Assembly: GCF_023898315.1 (NCBI RefSeq)
Contig: NC_064619.1
Coordinates: 304,458,150-304,522,149 of the forward strand
Origin: Schistocerca nitens
Taxonomy: Eukaryota; Arthropoda; Insecta; Orthoptera; Acrididae
Direction: 5' to 3'
DNA: 64,000 bases
Positions 58,646 to 64,000 of the stretch are shown piece after piece. Position 1 is the stretch's first letter. Each line of letters begins with the position of its first letter. Both the position numbers and the translations under genes were made by a program. The notes beneath the pieces are model-generated. The model did no database searches. It was given only the letters and a program-made list of their open reading frames with translations, and had not been told where the DNA came from.

Positions 58646-59343
58646 TGAAACGTCCCCTTAGCAAAAATTAAAAATGACAGTGCTCGAAAAGCTCTTACGT
58701 TATTTGATTTTCAAACAGCTGAGCAAAACTGAACGTACTCAGACATTTCTCTCTTTACTTATTCTGATCATCACTAAACTGACACACAATATTTTTAGCG
58801 CAACGCAATCTGACTTTCAATAATCCCTACAAAAGCCTATACCTTTCATGAATCGCTTACCTCACAAAAATCTTCGTTACTTTAACTACTGCAATACAGC
58901 GAGCTCCAAACTGCCAGCTAAATAAAAGATTCTAACTACTGAAGGCACTAACTACTGATAGGCATAGTTAGCAAATGAAAGATTTTGATAGAGAACAAAC
59001 AATGTATTTACCTTAAAAGTGTTCAAAAGTCATGATGTATATAGCAGTTCATGACATCCAGTCTTACAAATTTCCTTTTTCTGATGGACACACGTCTAGA
59101 TCGTCCGCTTATAGTAACCTCTCAAACCTCTGGCATCTCTCTCCCCATATCCACCACTCCTGGCGGCTCACCTCCAACTGCCCAACGCTACGCGCTGTTC
59201 ACATCTAACTGCCCAACACTACACAAGCGAATATTCCAACAATGAGTCCAACGAGCCACAGACTGCACACAGCGCAGTCAGCGATTTTCATACAGAGCAC
59301 TAAGTGGCGTTACCAATGTAAAAACCTAAACAGCCTACTTACA
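58646..59343 (+). mobile_element. Probable solo LTR, copy 2
   Basis: Sister of 40864-41677 in the same orientation. It starts TGAAACGTCCCC, ends CCTACTTACA (TG...CA) and has near-matching 4-bp flanks (acaa and gcaa). No internal region or partner LTR is adjacent. It is a fossil element of the LTR-retrotransposon kind, moderately diverged from copy 1, so the family was amplified well before the present. Confidence 0.62.
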
Positions 59344-59459
59344 GCAATAGCGTTTGTCTGAGGCGTGATAGTAGCGATGAGAATTTAATGTTTTAAGTTT
59401 TCTTGGCCTAGTGGTAAAATGGACTTCCTTACCGCTAAAAGACTGATTTAAATCATCGT
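59344..59459. other. Short spacer, nothing recognised
   Basis: No gene or repeat family seen. Confidence 0.3.
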
Positions 59460-60112
59460 CTTACGTTGAACTAGACGAAGTGGAGTCTATGACACTGTCC
59501 TGTGGACGTGACTGGAATAGTTTCCTTGCTGGAATCGCACCCACTCTGATGTAGCGGTTGCTCTTCAACTGTCCTCTATACGGAGGAGTCGAAATGCTGT
59601 GTTCTATACAGCGGCACTCCAAAACCCACACTTCGTGTACGCTATGTAGCTGAACGATGTTCGCTGCCAGAAAAAGTCTCAAAACTATGCGACCATAATA
59701 GTACCACAGCACGAAGCGGGAGTCGGGGCAGTTTCTAAATTCTCCCATACTTCACGCGATCGAAGGCAGTTATTTGCCGATTGCGGTCTGAGACTTTCGT
59801 CGGTTCTAGACAATGGAGGCGGGTGCGGCATCACATTTATCAATAGATCATTGCAGTTAAATGTGCGTCGATGAATTGTCGACCAGCACAGGGCTACACC
59901 AGACGCAATGCTTCAGCCTACAGGCAAAATTGCAGCCGGCACTGTACTGTCAGTTACCATACGGGCAATATGGTGGTCATCTCTAGTACCGTAGCACAGT
60001 AGCCGCTCGATGCTGCTCTGACCATTTCCCAGCCACGCCTCACTGTCGCTGCAACAGGTCGTATCTGGGCTGAAGTGCCATGGTCCTACGAACTCATTTT
60101 CCCTTTCAAAAC
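59460..60112 (-). mobile_element. Tc1-like transposon relic
   Basis: Minus-strand translation in broken frames gives YGTRDDHHIARMVTDSTV (helix-turn-helix region) near 59990, then GVALCWSTIHRR near 59880. These are followed by DSRFVLWYYYGRI near 59690, where Tc1 enzymes have DESRF-L...DGR, and GQLKSNRYIRV near 59560. The order and spacing fit a Tc1-family transposase. The C-terminal DDE block is missing and no terminal repeats were identified. Confidence 0.55.
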
Positions 60113-60115
60113 ATA

Positions 60116-60871
60116 AGAGGCCGTTAAATGAAAACAAGACAAATGTAAAAAGTAAGTAAACTGTTTGTTATTCCAAAAGTAATTTCGATAACTATTAATA
60201 CATTTATTCCACTGTGGCAGATTGTACCGAGGCGTGCATCTCACCTCTTCGTCCGAAGCAGCTGACGGCCACGAACTTCTCTCTTCGGGGCTACAAAAGT
60301 ATGGAAGTAGCGTAGGAAGAGATGTGGACTGTATGGAGAATGTGTAAGCGTTTCCCAGCGAAATGTCTACAGCGTAATCTAAACAACAGACACATCAGCT
60401 CCGGGAAGGTAATGATGATCTTTTCCTTTGACTGCAAGGACCATCTGTTCGTTGACATACTGGAACATGGCGCAACAGCCTTATGTCGACAGCTTGCAAA
60501 AATGTAGGCGAGCCTAAAATCCGAACACGCAGGAACGTTCACGGTTTGCACCATTCTGTTGCAGGATAATTCCCGTCCACATGTAGCCATGGTTATTTCG
60601 ACTACGCCGAAGAAGTATCGCTGGGAAGCCGTTACTCATCCTCCAAACAGTCTCGATATACCCAATGCGACTTCCATATTTGGAGTCCTGAAGGAAGACA
60701 TTCTTGGCCGTCGATTTGCTTCGGACGAAGAGATGAACGCCTGGGTTCCGTAGGCAACTACAAACATTTTTCCATGAGGGCGCTAACCGCATTTTTATGG
60801 AGATTACTTTCGAAATAATAAACCTCTTATTTATTTTTTCCCATCTGTCTTGTTTTCATTTGACCGCCCTT
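60116..60871 (+). mobile_element. Rearranged mariner with two copies of its 3' arm
   Basis: A 756-bp element with flanking TA (60114-60115 and 60872-60873). The ends are inverted repeats of about 75 bp (left AGAGGCCGTTAAATGAAAAC; right, inverted, AAGGGCGGTCAAATGAAAAC), far longer than normal mariner repeats. The left arm also contains, inverted, the transposase C-terminal coding motif: ctcttcgtccgaagca...gacggcca near 60245-60275 matches the reverse complement of 60700-60740. The plus-strand centre still encodes QDNSRPHVA and ASDEEMNAWV, the last transposase blocks. It is not functional. Confidence 0.8.
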
Positions 60872-60873
60872 TA

Positions 60874-61155
60874 TACACCCACAATATAGTATATCTCCCT
60901 GTGGCGTCAACAAGATATACTGACAATTGCTTTCAGGTGTCTGCTCCGTTTGACGCCATAATGGATTTTCCAGTCATACAATGGAGGGTGCTGCCAGGAC
61001 TAAATGTAAACCACCTTTCTCCAATTTTAATCAGTAGACATTGGAAATAGGCTTTGATTGCAAAGACTAAATGGGAAGCGAAGATATAGTCTGGCGCACA
61101 TAATGACTGTGATTATGTTCGCTGCTTTACTTGATATACAAGTAGTATCTTAACT
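60874..61155. other. Intergenic, nothing recognised
   Basis: No gene or repeat family seen. Confidence 0.3.
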
Positions 61156-61170
61156 AACTCTGAAACTGCC

Positions 61171-61366
61171 GGCAGGTGTGGCCGAGCGGTTCTAGGCTCT
61201 ACAGTCTGGAACCTCGCGACCGCTACGGTCGCAGGTTCGAATCCTGCCTCGGTCATGGATGTGTGTGATGTCTTTAGGTTAGTTAGGTTTAAGTAGTTCT
61301 AAGTTCTAGGGGACTGATGACCTCAGAAGTAAGTCCCATAGTGCTCAGAGCCATTTGAACCATTTG
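61171..61366 (+). mobile_element. SINE-A, full length
   Basis: Plus-strand copy with A box gtggccgagcggtt, B box ggttcgaatcc, body and tail. It is flanked by an exact 15-bp duplication AACTCTGAAACTGCC at 61156-61170 and 61367-61381. Confidence 0.96.
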
Positions 61367-61381
61367 AACTCTGAAACTGCC

Positions 61382-61831
61382 CTACAGTGTAATACGGAGA
61401 TCGCCCTAGCTTGTGAGACAAGAAGGTGAGCCAAACCGGGATCAAATTTTAGCGGCGGATTAACGACCGTGGGTGGGATACCGACCAGACTAAGTGTGGA
61501 AACTTGAGTATAGTGTTGGGCACGGTACTGAGTTTATTCCATCAAAATCGGAACATGGAAAAAAGAGGTATAGGAAGATATTACAAATGTAGTATGTATG
61601 TAGGTTCCACATCTTCTCCGAAACCGTTGGACCGATTTCAGCTAAACTTGGCACACATATCACTTACTGTCTGGAAAGAATCACTGCGGGGGGAGGAACC
61701 ACCTGCCAGTCAAAGGGGCTCGGGATGGGGGTGAGGGTTGGAGTTGGTTGGGAGTGAGAAAGAAATGTAAGCCACGACGTGCGAATAACCAGATTTTATG
61801 TACCTAGTATTTGAGAACTAAGGCACTTAGA
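61382..61831. other. Intergenic with a low-confidence repeat
   Basis: The stretch gttggaccgatttcagctaa and acttggcacacatatcactt (61625-61675) resembles a dispersed insect repeat, but the ends are not visible. No gene seen. Confidence 0.3.
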
Positions 61832-61990
61832 GATTGCGCGGCCCCTCCCGCCGGAGGTTCGAGTCCTCCCTCGGGCATGGTTGTGCGTGTGTTGTTCTTA
61901 GCATAGGTTAGTTTAAGTTAGTTTAAATAGTGTGTAAGTCTATGGACCGATGACCTCTGCAGTTTGGTCCCTTAAGAACTCACACACTTG
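61832..61990 (+). mobile_element. SINE-B, 5'-truncated
   Basis: Begins within the tRNA head (cgccggaggttcgagtcctcc, B box intact) and continues through the body. The stem is GGACC (61944-61948) with GGTCC (61966-61970). The tail is ctcacacacttgg. Confidence 0.85.
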
Positions 61991-63269
61991 GCACAAACTT
62001 TACTCATAATTTCAAAACTTTGCATTCGGACAGCTTAGGAGAGGGACGAGTGGGGAGCATATTACGAGCTATGCTTATTCAAACAGGAAGCCACGTGAGG
62101 GCAGCAGATGTTATTGCATGTACAGTAGCTACTTACCATCACTCATCGCACCACAAGTACTGATATGCGAATGCAGCCCTGAGTAACAGGTAGTACAAAA
62201 TAAATTTGCTAAATTCCCCGAAGAAGATGGGACTGACGCTCAGTGAAAGATCATGACTAATGAAGAAAACTGGCGTGGCTAAAAGTATATGGTAATAGAA
62301 GCAAAAACCGTTGCAGTAGAGATAGGTCCACAGATGATTTGTTCGTGAGATAACTGCGTTTGTGTGATTACAAGACATCAATGTCTTCAGTATGAAATAT
62401 TTCCGTAGTAAACACAAACATTTTTCAATTTTTTCTACCAAATCCTCATCTAAATTGACTTTTTACCCATCTCCAATGTGTTACACGCAAGATGGAATGC
62501 TGTCTCATTTTACTGCTAATGCGAAACGACGTCTAACACGCCCGTACTATCCGGGATGGGAAGATTGATAGACCCCCTACCTTCGCATCCAATTTCATCT
62601 GATCTCAGTATTATGGATTTTTGTTTGTTTGAAGTTATCTCAAAATAGAACTCAACACTCGTTGGTAAGGTTAAAGAACGATGCAGTGAATTACACAGGT
62701 TTGTAGCTCTCTGCAGGTTCGAGTATGGTAAAGCGATGACGATACGTGGAACATCTCCTTCAATATGCTCGAGTGTCTTTCACTGTGTAATGAAAGTAGT
62801 CCATAGAGAGGGACAGGAGAGACGCTAACTAGATCTGTGGCAAATCTGAACTTCAGAAGATTTACATGGTTTTTATAGGAGATAGACTTTAAACAATATG
62901 CTTGCGGCGGAATACCCCTATTATGAAAGAAAGTCGTCTTCCGAAAGTTATAGAAGGTTATACATATCGAACGCAATGCGTGGATCAGTTGTCGAGCGAG
63001 ATTTTTGGTATTTGACGTATATGATACGATGTGACACATTTCAAGATGTTTCACCGAAGGAAAAATTCCACCCCTTTAAGAAAAAAAAATTGACGTAGAT
63101 TTTTCATTTACTGAAAATCACTATAGATGTCTATATCATATGTGAATTTCAAATTATTCACTTGATTTTGTAGAAGTCCTAGACTTTAAAATGATTTTTT
63201 ATCGCCGTGGAGAGCGGGGCACTGAGGTGACTGCCGCAGATAATACTAGTTGCGGATATCATACAGATT
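61991..63269. other. Intergenic, nothing recognised
   Basis: No domain-bearing frame or repeat family seen. The 127-residue minus-strand frame near 62671-63054 has no recognisable family. Confidence 0.3.
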
Positions 63270-63725
63270 TTGTGACTGGACTGCGGATTTCTTGGTAGGA
63301 AGAACGCAGCAAGTTATCTCAGTGAAAGGAAAGTCATCGACAGATGCAGAAATAACTTCAGATGTGGCCCTGGGAAGTATGTAGGGACTCTTACTGTTCA
63401 TGTTGTACAATATTGTAGAAAATATTAACAGTGACCTCAGATTTCTTGCAGATGATGAAATTATCTATAACAAAGTACTGTACGAGGAAAAATGCTGCAC
63501 AGATATAATCAGATCTTGATAAGATTTGTAAAGGCGCCAAAATTGGTAGCTCACTTTAAATGTTCAGGAATATACAATCGTATACTTCCAAAACGGAAGA
63601 ACGTAATATCCTATGGCTGTAGTATCAATGATTAACAGTTGGAATCGGTCAATTCATACATTAGTGTAACAATTTGTAGGGATATAAAATGGGACGCAAC
63701 ACATAACGTCAGTCGTAGGTAAAGC
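63270..63725 (+). mobile_element. LINE reverse-transcriptase fragment
   Basis: The plus-strand reading FLVGRTQQVISVKGKSS is followed by a degraded PQG block (DVALGSM-GLLLFMLYNIVENI), LRFLADDEIIYNKV (catalytic block, both aspartates kept) and later SYISVTICRDIKWD-like, the YLGV block. The order matches CR1/Jockey-type LINEs. Stops and frame shifts are present. It runs up to the SINE-G at 63753. Confidence 0.65.
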
Positions 63726-63752
63726 AGGTGACAGACGTCTCGACGCCTCGGA

Positions 63753-63950
63753 ATGGTGGGGGGGGGGGGGGGGGGGGAGACCAAATTGCGAGGTCATCGG
63801 TCTCATTGGGTTAGGGAAGGACGGGGAGGGAAGTCGGCCGTGCCCTTTCAAAGGAACCATCCCGGCATTTGCCTGGAGCGATTTAAGGAAATCACAGAAA
63901 ACCTAAATCAGGATGGCCGGACTCGGGATTGAACCGTCGTCCTCCCGAAG
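63753..63950 (-). mobile_element. SINE-G, minus strand, with expanded G tract
   Basis: On the plus strand: gagaccaaattgcgaggtcatcgg, gggaagtcggccgtgcccttt, aaggaaccatcccggcattt, aaaacctaaatcaggatggccgg, gattgaaccgtcgtcctccc. This is the reverse of the SINE-G at 54466. An uninterrupted G20 run (63758-63777) lies at the tail. The head is cut after the B-box region. Confidence 0.85.
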
Positions 63951-64000
63951 CATGTGACAGAGTTCGGTTAGCAAAATAAATGATAAATACTATCAGTCTA
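63951..64000. other. Window edge, nothing recognised
   Basis: No gene or repeat family seen in the last 50 bases. Confidence 0.3.

Overview
The window looks like a piece of a very large, repeat-packed orthopteran genome. The best fit is a grasshopper of the Schistocerca/locust type. I infer this from the dominant tRNA-derived SINE, whose many copies read ...GGTTCGAATCCTGCC... through ...GAGCCATTTGAACCA, and from the mix of mariner, Tc1, hAT, LINE, Penelope-like and LTR relics separated by AT-rich desert. The genus is a judgement from remembered repeats, not a database result.

I find one convincing host protein-coding gene: a single-exon forkhead transcription factor of the FoxB class (4482-5372, + strand). 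It sits in a CpG-rich island with CCAAT and CACCC-type boxes upstream. The 3' flank carries two AATAAA signals and a loose cluster of forkhead-type sites. Two other GC-rich islands stand out. One at 18.19-18.65 kb has a possible short coding exon on the minus strand. The other at 37.26-37.77 kb has homeodomain-type sites, E-boxes and a (GA)n tract. Both are regulatory or exon candidates, not proven genes.

Layout. 0-4 kb: SINE fragment, a hAT-type MITE with an exact 8-bp target duplication, and an older tRNA-SINE. 4-7.3 kb: FoxB. 7.7-33.2 kb: desert with three foldback structures (7.75, 20.5 and 33.0 kb) bearing Penelope-type hammerhead-like ends, LINE pieces, a Tc1 relic, several SINEs and a degenerate threefold tandem repeat (31.0-32.8 kb). 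33.3-37.26 kb: a deeply nested retroelement stack, with an old LINE interrupted by another LINE and by SINEs, some of them interrupted in turn. 38-49 kb: desert with one probable solo LTR and a LINE 3' fragment. 49.83-51.15 kb: a nearly complete mariner with TIRs and TA duplication. 54-64 kb: dense SINE, mariner, Tc1, solo-LTR and LINE relics, including a mariner derivative whose two arms are inverted copies of the same end.

The elements interact mainly by insertion into one another. The SINEs also form a modular superfamily: different tRNA heads are joined to homologous bodies, and the central body contains a hairpin whose stem shows a compensatory change among copies in this window. I see no operons, CRISPR arrays, rRNA or functional tRNA genes.
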